From the NCBI RefSeq assembly GCF_016482685.1, contig NZ_JACYHF010000021.1, forward strand, positions 1-64,000: a DNA stretch of 64,000 bases. The letters run 5' to 3'. The notes under the pieces were generated by a model. It was not told the DNA's origin and did not search any database. It worked only from the letters and a program-made list of their open reading frames with translations. The stretch is from Streptomyces sp. DSM 110735. Its GTDB lineage: Bacteria; Actinomycetota; Actinomycetes; Streptomycetales; Streptomycetaceae. Positions 34,498-44,051 of this stretch are shown here, piece by piece. The first letter of the stretch is position 1. The number at the start of each line of letters is the position of its first letter. Position numbers and translations under genes: made by a program.

Positions 34498-35442
34498 GTG
34501 ACTCCCGTCAGCACCTCCAGCACGACCACCCCGGCAACCGGTGAGCGGCCGTCGCCGCCGGACGGGCCGGGCGGGTTGGGCTCGCTCGGTCCGGTGGGGC
34601 TGGTGCTGGCCGGTGGGATCTCGGTCCAGTTCGGCGGCGCGCTCGCGGTGACGCTGATGCCCCGCACGGGCGCGCTCGGCGTGGTCATGCTGCGGCTGCT
34701 CGCGGCGGCCGTGGTGCTGCTCGTGGTCTGCCGCCCCAAGTTGCGCGGGCACTCCCGCGCCGACTGGACCACGGTGATCGTCTTCGGCATCACCATGGGC
34801 GGGATGAACGGGCTGTTCTATCAGGCGGTCGCGCGTATCCCGCTCGGTCCCGCCGTCACCCTCGAAGTGCTGGGCCCGCTGGCCCTCTCCGTTTTCGCCT
34901 CCCGCCGCGCCATCAACGTGCTGTGGGCCGGGCTCGCCCTCGGCGGTGTCTTCCTGCTGGGCGGGGGCAGCTTCGACACGCTCGACCCCGCCGGTGTGGC
35001 CTTCGCCCTGGGCGCGGGCGCCATGTGGGCGGCCTACATCGTTTTCAGCGCCCGTACGGGGCGCCGCTTCCCACAAGCCGACGGGCTGGCGCTCGCCATG
35101 GCGGTGGCCGCGCTGCTCTTCCTCCCGCTGGGCATCGCCGGGGCGGGCACCAAGCTGCTGAACCCGACCACCATCGCCCTCGGCTCGGCGGTCGCCCTGC
35201 TCTCCTCGGTGCTGCCCTACACCCTCGAACTCCTCGCCCTGCGCCGCCTGCCCGCCCCCACCTTCGCCATCCTGATGAGCCTCGAACCGGCCCTCGCGGC
35301 CACGGCGGGCTTCCTCGTCCTCGACCAGACCCTGTCCGCCATGCAGGCGGCGGCCATCGCCCTGGTCATCGCGGCGAGCATCGGCGCGGTCCGCACCCAG
35401 ACGCGCCGCACCTCGGTCCCCACGCGCGCACCGGAAGCCTGA
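34498..35442 (+). CDS. EamA/RhtA-like exporter
   Basis: A 314-residue transporter of the drug/metabolite superfamily with ten predicted helices in two EamA repeats. Helix segments include GLVLAGGISVQFGGALAVTL, VMLRLLAAAVVLLVVCRP, GPAVTLEVLGPLALSVFASR and, in the second half, LPYTLELLALRRLPAPTFAI with LMSLEPALAATAGFLVL, which are typical of RhtA (threonine/homoserine exporter)-like proteins. The actual substrate is unknown. GTG 34498 is preceded by CTCAGGA and begins a proline/threonine-rich lead; upstream codons to 34423 lack a ribosome binding site. Convergent with the kinase gene. Confidence 0.85.
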   Translation: MTPVSTSSTTTPATGERPSPPDGPGGLGSLGPVGLVLAGGISVQFGGALAVTLMPRTGALGVVMLRLLAAAVVLLVVCRPKLRGHSRADWTTVIVFGITMGGMNGLFYQAVARIPLGPAVTLEVLGPLALSVFASRRAINVLWAGLALGGVFLLGGGSFDTLDPAGVAFALGAGAMWAAYIVFSARTGRRFPQADGLALAMAVAALLFLPLGIAGAGTKLLNPTTIALGSAVALLSSVLPYTLELLALRRLPAPTFAILMSLEPALAATAGFLVLDQTLSAMQAAAIALVIAASIGAVRTQTRRTSVPTRAPEA

Positions 35443-35473
35443 GCCGAAACCCGAGCGCTGCCCGGCTCGCCGG

Positions 35474-36490
35474 TCACTCCAGCGTGGCCAGGGCAGCCCC
35501 CGCGTTGTGGGCGGCGATGCCGAGCATGGCCCGGCGGTCGGGGAAGTCGCCGTCGAGCAGGCGGAGAGGGCCCGTGACCAGGGAGAGATGCTGGGCGAGG
35601 GCGTAGAGCGCGAGGCGGTCGGGGTCCAGGTCCGGGCGGGCGAGACGGTCGTAGTGGGCGCCGAAGCGGAGGCGCAGGAAGGTGTGCTCCCACTCCACGT
35701 CGAAGTGGAGCAGACCCTCGATGTCGATGAGGACCGGGTGACCGTCGGCGTCGAGGAGGACGTGGTCGGGTCCGAGTTCGCCGTGGACGAGGCCGTAGGC
35801 GGTGCGGGGGTGCACGCGGGCGCGCAGGTCGTGCAGGCGGGTCGCGAGGCGGTCGTGCGCCGCGTGGATCGTGGCGTCGCGGGAGGCGGCTTCGGTGAGG
35901 TCCCGCAGGGCGCGGTCGAGGACCAGTTGCTCGGCGGGGGTGGGGGCAGAGGCGCTGCCGACGTCGGAGGGGTGTGGGGTGCCCACACGGCCGTAGTGCG
36001 AGGACTGGGCGTGTCGCATGTGGTCGAGGACGCGGGCGAGTTCGGTCAGGGGTGTGGCGGCGCGGGTGGGGTCGTCGGCCAGGAGTGACTCCAGGGTGCC
36101 GCCGGGGAGGTCCTCGACCACGGCGAGGTCGGCGGAGGGGGAGCCGGGCGTGCCGGGATCGGTCGCGCCGGGTTCGGTCGCGTGGAGCAGCTCCGGGGTG
36201 CGGACGCCCGCGTCCCGGAGGGCGTGGTGTGCGGCCAGGTAGGGGGCGAGGCCGGTGGCGGGAGTCAGGGGGTCCAGGGGGGATTCCCCGCCGGTTTCCG
36301 GCCAGAAGTCCTCGTCCGGCGCCCACCGGTAGACGATCACGGCGGCGGGGGCGGTCCCGGCGAGACGTACCCGGTACACGCCCTTCTTGCTGCCGCCGCG
36401 CAGTCGCTCGACGCCGACGATCTCGGCGGCTGCGCCCAGTGCCGTACGCAGGAGTTCCGGCAGGTCGACGGTCGTCGTCAGTTCGCGCAT
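35474..36490 (-). CDS. Phosphotransferase, APH type
   Basis: A 338-residue kinase-like protein of the APH/choline kinase family. It shows an N-lobe nucleotide loop RLRGGSKKGVYRVRLAG with VIVYRW, the Brenner motif GLVHGELGPDHVLLDADG (catalytic Asp in place of the usual H-x-D: here HGELGPD) and PVLIDIEGLLHFDVEWE (Mg-binding Asp). The target may be a small molecule; resistance cannot be inferred. The ATG at 36490 (MRELTTTVDL) is chosen as upstream codons are non-coding. It is divergent from the TIGR03084 gene, sharing a 97-base region with an operator-like palindrome. Confidence 0.82.
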   Translation of the reverse strand: MRELTTTVDLPELLRTALGAAAEIVGVERLRGGSKKGVYRVRLAGTAPAAVIVYRWAPDEDFWPETGGESPLDPLTPATGLAPYLAAHHALRDAGVRTPELLHATEPGATDPGTPGSPSADLAVVEDLPGGTLESLLADDPTRAATPLTELARVLDHMRHAQSSHYGRVGTPHPSDVGSASAPTPAEQLVLDRALRDLTEAASRDATIHAAHDRLATRLHDLRARVHPRTAYGLVHGELGPDHVLLDADGHPVLIDIEGLLHFDVEWEHTFLRLRFGAHYDRLARPDLDPDRLALYALAQHLSLVTGPLRLLDGDFPDRRAMLGIAAHNAGAALATLE

Positions 36491-36542
36491 CGGGTGACGG
36501 TACCGGTCGGTGAAGGCGCCGCGATGGCCGATTTTTTTCATG

Positions 36543-36554
36543 CAAGCACGCTTG
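36543..36554. promoter_or_regulatory. Operator-like palindrome upstream of acyl-CoA cluster
   Basis: CAAGCACGCTTG has 5-bp arms CAAGC/GCTTG around AC and sits in an AT-rich stretch (TTTTTTTCATG before, ATTGTTTCTC after) 34 bases before the first gene of the cluster that ends with a TetR regulator. This form and place suit autogenous TetR-family control. Confidence 0.6.
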
Positions 36555-36587
36555 ATTGTTTCTCGGGGCGCTGCCATGCTCCCCTCC

Positions 36588-37382
36588 ATGGCCGACCCGA
36601 CGCCCGTCATTGACGACTTGCGTGCCGAGAGTGCTGAACTCGATCTACTTGTGGGGGAGTTGAGCGCGGAGCAGTGGGCGTTGCCCACCCCGGCGCCCAA
36701 CTGGACCGTGGCCCATCAGATCGCGCACCTTGCCTGGACCGACCGGTCCGCGTTGATCGCGGTGACCGATCCCGGCGGTTTCCGGGTGCTGGTGGAGAAG
36801 GCGTTCGCCGCGCCCGGTTCCTTCGTGGACGAGGGCGCGGAGGAAGGGGCGCGGCTCGCCCCCGCCGAGCTGCTGGCGGGGTGGCGCGCGGACCGGGCAG
36901 CGCTGGAGCGGGCGCTGCGGGACGCACCGGCGGGGGCGCGGTTCCCCTGGTACGGACCCCACATGTCCGCCGCCTCCATGGCAACGGCACGGATCATGGA
37001 GACCTGGGCGCACGGGCTGGACGTCGCCGCCGCCCTGGGTGTGGTGCGGACCCCTACGGACCGGCTCCGGCATGTGGCCCGGCTCGGAGTGCGGACACGG
37101 GACTTCGCCTACGGGGTGCACGGGCTGACGCCGCCGGACGAGGAGTTCCGGGTGGAACTCGTGAGCCCGTCCGGCGAGGTGTGGTCCTACGGCCCGCCCG
37201 ATGCCGCGCAGCGCGTCACCGGTCCCGCCCTCGACTTCTGCCTGCTGGTCACCCAGCGCGCCCACTGCGCCGACCTGGCGCTGATCGCCGTGGGACCGGA
37301 CGCCGACCGGTGGCTGGACATCGCCCAGGCATTCGCGGGACCGCCAGGACCGGGGCGCGCACCGGGGGAGGCGGACCGGTGA
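36588..37382 (+). CDS. TIGR03084 family metal-binding protein
   Basis: A 264-residue protein of the DinB/maleylpyruvate isomerase-like superfamily, subgroup TIGR03084. Conserved segments: NWTVAHQIAHLAWTDRSAL (two of the metal-ligand histidines), PWYGPHMSAASMATARIMETWAHGLDVA (third histidine) and LGVRTRDFAYGVHGLTPP. The family is tied to catabolic acyl-CoA clusters in actinobacteria but its reaction is unproven; thiol-dependent isomerisation or transfer is possible. ATG 36588 (MADPTPVIDDL) fits the family start. Its TGA overlaps the GTG of the next gene, so they are translationally coupled. Confidence 0.85.
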   Translation: MADPTPVIDDLRAESAELDLLVGELSAEQWALPTPAPNWTVAHQIAHLAWTDRSALIAVTDPGGFRVLVEKAFAAPGSFVDEGAEEGARLAPAELLAGWRADRAALERALRDAPAGARFPWYGPHMSAASMATARIMETWAHGLDVAAALGVVRTPTDRLRHVARLGVRTRDFAYGVHGLTPPDEEFRVELVSPSGEVWSYGPPDAAQRVTGPALDFCLLVTQRAHCADLALIAVGPDADRWLDIAQAFAGPPGPGRAPGEADR

Positions 37383-39106
37383 CTCCGCCCGAGCCGAGCC
37401 CGCCCGCCGAGACCGCGCCCCAGCCCGTCGCGCCCCTCCGCATCGGCAACTTCTCCGGCTTCTACGGCGACCGCGCCGACGCCCTGCGCGAGATGCTCAC
37501 CGGGGGCGAGGTGGACGTCCTCACCGGTGACTACCTCGCCGAACTCACCATGCTGATCCTCGCCCGCGACCGGCTGAAGGACCCGAACGCCGGGTACGCC
37601 CGCACGTTCCCGCGCCAGTTGGAGGACTGCCTCGGGCTCGCGCACGAGCGCGGGGTGCGGATCGTCACCAACGCGGGCGGACTCCATCCGGCGGGACTCG
37701 CGGACGCGGTACGGGGGTTGGCGGACCGGTTGGGGATACCTGTGCGGGTCGCACATGTGGAGGGGGACGACCTCACCGCCGCCCATCCCGGTGTGCTCGC
37801 CGCACATGCCTACCTCGGCGGCTTCGGCATCGCGGAGTGTCTGCGCGCGGGCGCCGACGTCGTGATCACCGGGCGGGTGACTGACGCCGCCCTCGTCACC
37901 GGTCCCGCCGCCGCGCACTTCGGCTGGGGACCGGGGGACCACGACCGGCTCGCCGGGGCTGTGGTCGCCGGACATGTGCTGGAGTGCGGGACGCAGGCGA
38001 CGGGCGGGAACTACGCGTTTTTCGGGGACGGCGACGTACGCCGCCCCGGGTTTCCGCTGGCCGAGATCCACGCCGACGGCAGCAGCGTCATCACCAAACA
38101 CCCCGGCACCGGCGGCTTCGTGGACACTGGGACGGTCACCGCGCAGTTGCTGTACGAGACGGGGGGCGCGCGATACGCGGGACCCGATGTCACCGCCCGG
38201 CTGGACACCGTACGGCTCCACCAGGACGGGCCCGACCGGGTGCGGATCACCGGCGTACGGGGAGAGGCACCGCCGCCCACGCTCAAGGTCGGGCTCAACC
38301 GGCTCGGCGGGTTCCGCAACGAGGTCGCCTTCGTCCTGACCGGGCTCGACATCGAGGCCAAGGCGGCGCTGGTGCGCGAGCAGATGAGCGACGCGCTCGC
38401 CAAGTCGCCCCCGGCGGAGACTAGTTGGGAACTCGTACGCACCGACCGGTCCGACGCCGACACCGAGGAGACGGCGACCGCCCTGCTGCGGCTCGTCGTA
38501 CGGGACAGTGACCCGCAGGTCGTGGGGCGCGCGCTGAGCGGAGCCGCGATCGAGCTGGCTCTCGCCAGTTACCCCGGCTTCCATGTGCTGGCACCACCCG
38601 GAAAGGGCGATCCCTATGGGGTCTTCGAGGGTGTGTACGTGCCCCATGGTGCCGCCGACCACATAGCCGTCCTCCCCGACGGTCGCCGCATCCATGTGGC
38701 GCCACCCCAGGACACGCGCGATCTGGACGACGTCCCGGACCCGGTCCTCCCCGAGCCCCTCCCGCCAGGCGGTCCCACCCGTCGCGCACCCCTCGGTCTG
38801 CTCGCCGGGGCCCGCAGCGGCGACAAGGGCGGGGACGCCAACGTCGGGGTGTGGGCGCGTTCCGACGACGCCTGGCGCTGGCTCGCGCACGAGCTGACCG
38901 TCGACCGGTTCCGCGAGCTGATCCCCGAAGCCCGCGACCTGCCCGTCACCCGGCACGTACTGCCCCGTCTGCGCGCCCTCAACTTCGTCGTCACCGGCAT
39001 CCTCGGCGCCGGAGTAGCCGCCCGCCACCGCTTCGACCCCCAGGCGAAAGCCCTCGGCGAATGGCTCCGCGCCCGCCATGTGGACATCCCGGAGGGGCTG
39101 TTGTGA
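37379..39106 (+). CDS. AtuA family protein (DUF1446, acyclic terpene utilisation)
   Basis: A 575-residue homologue of AtuA, a protein needed for growth on acyclic terpenes in Pseudomonas but of unknown reaction. The DUF1446 domain is clear: LRIGNFSGFYGDRADALREM, DVLTGDYLAELTMLIL, VRIVTNAGGLHPAGLADAV, VVITGRVTDAALVTGPAA and HVLECGTQATGGNYAFFGD. From about residue 475 a second, AtuA-ferredoxin-like region follows (GLLAGARSGDKGGDANVGVW). GTG 37379 overlaps the preceding stop (GTGA) and has GGGGGAG upstream. The N-terminal 20 residues are proline-rich. It is followed by a 220-base gap before the carboxylase genes. Confidence 0.85.
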   Translation: MTPPEPSPPAETAPQPVAPLRIGNFSGFYGDRADALREMLTGGEVDVLTGDYLAELTMLILARDRLKDPNAGYARTFPRQLEDCLGLAHERGVRIVTNAGGLHPAGLADAVRGLADRLGIPVRVAHVEGDDLTAAHPGVLAAHAYLGGFGIAECLRAGADVVITGRVTDAALVTGPAAAHFGWGPGDHDRLAGAVVAGHVLECGTQATGGNYAFFGDGDVRRPGFPLAEIHADGSSVITKHPGTGGFVDTGTVTAQLLYETGGARYAGPDVTARLDTVRLHQDGPDRVRITGVRGEAPPPTLKVGLNRLGGFRNEVAFVLTGLDIEAKAALVREQMSDALAKSPPAETSWELVRTDRSDADTEETATALLRLVVRDSDPQVVGRALSGAAIELALASYPGFHVLAPPGKGDPYGVFEGVYVPHGAADHIAVLPDGRRIHVAPPQDTRDLDDVPDPVLPEPLPPGGPTRRAPLGLLAGARSGDKGGDANVGVWARSDDAWRWLAHELTVDRFRELIPEARDLPVTRHVLPRLRALNFVVTGILGAGVAARHRFDPQAKALGEWLRARHVDIPEGLL

Positions 39107-39300
39107 CGCCTCCCGAGCCGCCTCGGTCCCCCAAGCCGCCTCAGCCACGGCAACCGCGACAGCCACGGAAGCCACGACGCCCACCCAAGCCACGCGGAGT
39201 GGCCTGCGGCCGACCCTGGTCGCCCGGAGGGTCGGCATCGAACACCCCTCGGTCGCCTCGCCCGTCGTCCCGTGAAGGGCGGCCCTTCACTCCCTCCGGC
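39107..39300. repeat. Low-complexity CCACG/CCGCC-rich spacer
   Basis: Imperfect CCxCGG/CAGCCACGG triplet-like repeats fill the gap between AtuA and the carboxylase. A GTG ORF from 39103 to 39333 overlaps both neighbours but encodes only a Pro/Arg-rich string, so I do not call it a gene. Confidence 0.5.
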
Positions 39301-39329
39301 ACTCCCGCCCACCGACCCGGAGACACCAC

Positions 39330-40928
<1,599 letters not shown>

Positions 40929-40933
40929 GGCCC

Positions 40934-42814
40934 ATGATTTCCAGCCTGCTCGTGGCCAACCGGGGCGAGATCGCCTGCCGGATCTTCCGCACCTGCGCCG
41001 ACCTGGGCATCCGCACCGTCGCCGTGCGCTCCGACGCCGACGAGGGTGCGCTGCACACATGTGTGGCGGACACAGCGGTACGGCTCCCCGGCGCGGCACC
41101 CGCCGAGACGTATCTGCGCGGCGACCTCATCGTGAAGGCCGCCCTCGCGGCGGGCGCGGACGCCGTGCACCCCGGCTACGGCTTCCTCTCCGAGAACGCC
41201 GACTTCGCCCGCGCCGTCCTGGACGCCGGGCTGGTCTGGATCGGTCCGCCACCGGAGGCGATCGAGGCGATGGCGTCCAAGACCCGCGCCAAGGAGCTGA
41301 TGGGCGTCGCCCCGCTCGACTCGGCCGCCGTCACACAAGCGGACCTCCCCGTGCTGGTGAAAGCCGCGGCGGGCGGCGGCGGGCGCGGGATGCGCGTCGT
41401 ACGCCGCCTGGAGGAGCTGCCCGGTGCGCTGGACGCAGCCCGCGCCGAAGCCGCGAGCGCCTTCGGGGACGGGGAGGTGTTCGTCGAGCCGTACATCGAG
41501 CGCGGTCGCCATGTCGAGGTGCAGATCCTCGCCGACACCCACGGCACCGTCTGGACCCTCGGCACCCGCGACTGCTCCCTCCAGCGCCGTCACCAGAAGG
41601 TCGTCGAGGAGGCGCCGGCGCCGGGGCTGCCGGCCGCACTCACCGAGAAGCTGTACGCGATGGCGGTACGCGCCGCGCGCGCCGTGTCGTACGAGGGCGC
41701 GGGCACCGTCGAGTTCCTCGTGGCCGACGGCAGGGCGCACTTCCTGGAGATGAACACCCGGCTCCAGGTCGAACACCCCGTCACGGAGGCGGTGTTCGGG
41801 CTCGACCTGGTGGCCGAGCAGATCCGGATCGCCGAGGGCCACGCCCTGCCCCTCGACCCGCCGTCCGCGCACGGGCACGCCGTCGAGGCACGCCTCTACG
41901 CCGAGGACCCGGCACGCGGCTTCGCCCCGCAGACCGGCACCCTGCACCGGCTCGCGGTACCGGGTGTCCGCCTGGACGCCGGATACGGCGACGGCGACAC
42001 GGTCGGCGTCCATTACGACCCCATGCTCGCCAAGGTGGTCGTCCACGCGCCGACCCGCGCCGAGGCAGTCCGCGCCCTCGCGGGCGCCCTGGAGCGGGCG
42101 GCGGTCCACGGTCCGGTCACCAACCGCGACCTGCTCGTCCGCTCGCTGCGGCACCCGGAGTTCACTGCCGCCCGCATGGACACCGGCTTCTACGACCGCC
42201 ACCTCCCCACCCTCACCGAGCCCGCCCCCGACCCGTACGCCCCCCTGGCCGCCGCCCTCGCGGACGCCGCAAGCCGCACCGGCACCGGCACCGGCACCCG
42301 CTCCCACTCCGGCTCCCGCTTCGGCGGCTGGCGCAACGTGCCCTCGGCGCCACAGGTGAAGCGGTACGAGATGGCGGGCGAGGAGACCGAGGCGACCTAC
42401 CGCCACACCCGGACCGGTCCGACGGCGGACGGCGTCCGCGTGGTCCGCGCCGAACCCGCCCTCGTCGTCCTTGAAGTGGACGGCGTGGAGCGGAAGTTCG
42501 ACATCGCCCGCTACGGCGACCAGGTGTACGTCAACACCACCCCCCTCACCGCCCTGCCCCGCTTCCCCGACCCCCGCCCCGACCACGCCCCCGGCTCCCT
42601 CCTCGCCCCCATGCCCGGCACGGTCGTCCGCATCGCGGAGCACCTGACCGAGGGCACCGAGGTCACCTCCGGCCAGCCCCTGATCTGGCTGGAGGCGATG
42701 AAGATGCAGCACCTGATCACAGCCCCGACGGGCGGCACCCTGACAGAGCTGCACGCCAAACTCGGCCAGCAGGTGGAGCCGGGCGTGTTGCTGGCAGTGG
42801 TGCGAGATGCCTAG
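40934..42814 (+). CDS. Acyl-CoA carboxylase alpha subunit (biotin carboxylase and carrier)
   Basis: A 626-residue protein with a biotin carboxylase part (SLLVANRGEIACRIFRT; HPGYGFLSENADFARA; ATP-grasp loop KAAAGGGGRGMRVV; FLEMNTRLQVEHPVTE), a linker, and a C-terminal biotinyl domain with the EAMKM lysine about 35 residues from the end (PLIWLEAMKMQHLI). It carboxylates biotin with ATP and bicarbonate for the beta subunit encoded just upstream. The segment between KELM and GVAPLD is several residues shorter than usual. A Ser/Thr-rich low-complexity insert (GTGTGTRSHSGSRFGG) marks the linker. Its TAG stop overlaps the dispersed repeat. Confidence 0.9.
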   Translation: MISSLLVANRGEIACRIFRTCADLGIRTVAVRSDADEGALHTCVADTAVRLPGAAPAETYLRGDLIVKAALAAGADAVHPGYGFLSENADFARAVLDAGLVWIGPPPEAIEAMASKTRAKELMGVAPLDSAAVTQADLPVLVKAAAGGGGRGMRVVRRLEELPGALDAARAEAASAFGDGEVFVEPYIERGRHVEVQILADTHGTVWTLGTRDCSLQRRHQKVVEEAPAPGLPAALTEKLYAMAVRAARAVSYEGAGTVEFLVADGRAHFLEMNTRLQVEHPVTEAVFGLDLVAEQIRIAEGHALPLDPPSAHGHAVEARLYAEDPARGFAPQTGTLHRLAVPGVRLDAGYGDGDTVGVHYDPMLAKVVVHAPTRAEAVRALAGALERAAVHGPVTNRDLLVRSLRHPEFTAARMDTGFYDRHLPTLTEPAPDPYAPLAAALADAASRTGTGTGTRSHSGSRFGGWRNVPSAPQVKRYEMAGEETEATYRHTRTGPTADGVRVVRAEPALVVLEVDGVERKFDIARYGDQVYVNTTPLTALPRFPDPRPDHAPGSLLAPMPGTVVRIAEHLTEGTEVTSGQPLIWLEAMKMQHLITAPTGGTLTELHAKLGQQVEPGVLLAVVRDA

Positions 42815-42840
42815 GGGCGCGGGGAACTGCGCGACCAGCC
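42814..42840. repeat. Dispersed intergenic repeat, copy A
   Basis: GGGGCGCGGGGAACTGCGCG followed by ACCAGCC, identical over 27 bases to copies at 48268 and 55138. Its first G is the last base of the TAG stop of the biotin carboxylase gene. The CGCG...CGCG core can fold into a short hairpin. Confidence 0.85.
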
Positions 42841-42868
42841 ACGAACAAGCCGCACCCGGAGGAAAAGA

Positions 42869-44029
42869 ATGACGACCCTCATCGAATCCGAAGAACACCG
42901 GTCACTCCGCAAGGCCGTCTCCGCCCTCGGCAACCGCTACGGCCGCGACTACATAACCCGCGCCATAACCGAGGGACGACACCCCACCGAACTCTGGTCC
43001 GACGCAGGCAAACTCGGCTACCTCGGCGTCAACCTCCCCGAGGAATACGGAGGCGGAGGCGGCGGCATAGCCGAACTCTCCATAGTCCTGGAGGAATTGG
43101 GCGCGGCAGGCTCCCCCCTCCTCATGCTCGTCGTCTCCCCCGCCATCTGCGGAACAGTGATCGCCCGTTTCGGTACGGAGGACCAGAAGCGCACCTGGCT
43201 CCCCGGACTCGCCGACGGCACCCGCACCATGGCCTTCGGCATCACCGAACCCGACGCCGGTTCCAACTCCCACCGCATCACCACCACCGCCCGCCGCGAC
43301 GGCGACGACTGGCTGCTCACCGGCCGCAAGGTCTTCGTCTCCGGTGTCGACCAGGCGGACGCCACGCTGATCGTCGGCCGCACCGAGGACGCCCGCACGG
43401 GCAGGCTCAAGCCCTGCCTCTTCATCGTCCCGCGCGACGCGGACGGCTTCACGCGCCACCAGATCGACATGGAAGTCAACGCCGCCGAGAAGCAGTTCGA
43501 GCTGGTCCTGGACGACGTACGGCTGCCCGCCGACGCGCTCGTCGGTGACGAGGACGCCGGGCTGCTCCAGCTCTTCGCCGGGCTGAACCCCGAGCGGATC
43601 ATGACGGCGGCGTTCGCGATCGGCATGGGGCGCTACGCCCTCGCCCGTGCGGTGGAGTACGCCCGCGAGCGCACGGTGTGGAACGTCCCCATCGGCGCCC
43701 ACCAGGCGATCGCACACCCCCTCGCGCAGGCACACATCGACCTGGAACTGGCCAAGTTGATGATGCAGAAGGCAGCCCAGTTCTACGACGCCGGGGACGA
43801 CATCGGCGCGGGCGAGGCGGCCAACATGGCCAAGTACGCGGCCGGGGAAGCCTGTGTGAAGGCGGTCGACCAGGCGGTCCACACCCTCGGCGGCAACGGT
43901 CTCACCCGCGAGTTCGGGCTCGCCTCCCTCATCACCGGCGCCCGGGTGGCCCGTATCGCGCCGGTGAGCCGGGAGATGATCCTCAACTACATCTCCCACC
44001 AGACCCTCGGTCTCCCCAAGTCCTACTAG
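42869..44029 (+). CDS. Acyl-CoA dehydrogenase
   Basis: A 386-residue FAD flavoprotein that forms the alpha-beta double bond of an acyl-CoA. Signatures: KLGYLGVNLPEEYGGGGGGIAEL, MAFGITEPDAGSNSHRITTTA (FAD and substrate loop), FVSGVDQADATLIVGRT, then PERIMTAAFAIGMGRYALARAVEYA and the C-terminal QAVHTLGGNGLTREFGL. The catalytic base is probably the Glu or other acid in the last helices; it is not fixed by eye. The ATG has GGAGGAAAAG upstream. It lies between the carboxylase and ligase genes and corresponds to AtuD or LiuA in related clusters. Confidence 0.9.
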   Translation: MTTLIESEEHRSLRKAVSALGNRYGRDYITRAITEGRHPTELWSDAGKLGYLGVNLPEEYGGGGGGIAELSIVLEELGAAGSPLLMLVVSPAICGTVIARFGTEDQKRTWLPGLADGTRTMAFGITEPDAGSNSHRITTTARRDGDDWLLTGRKVFVSGVDQADATLIVGRTEDARTGRLKPCLFIVPRDADGFTRHQIDMEVNAAEKQFELVLDDVRLPADALVGDEDAGLLQLFAGLNPERIMTAAFAIGMGRYALARAVEYARERTVWNVPIGAHQAIAHPLAQAHIDLELAKLMMQKAAQFYDAGDDIGAGEAANMAKYAAGEACVKAVDQAVHTLGGNGLTREFGLASLITGARVARIAPVSREMILNYISHQTLGLPKSY

Positions 44030-44051
44030 GCACATGCCCGTTGGAGGAACC

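Noticed and set aside
35474..36490. Aminoglycoside resistance gene
   Set aside because: Only general APH-fold motifs are visible; many such kinases have unrelated substrates.
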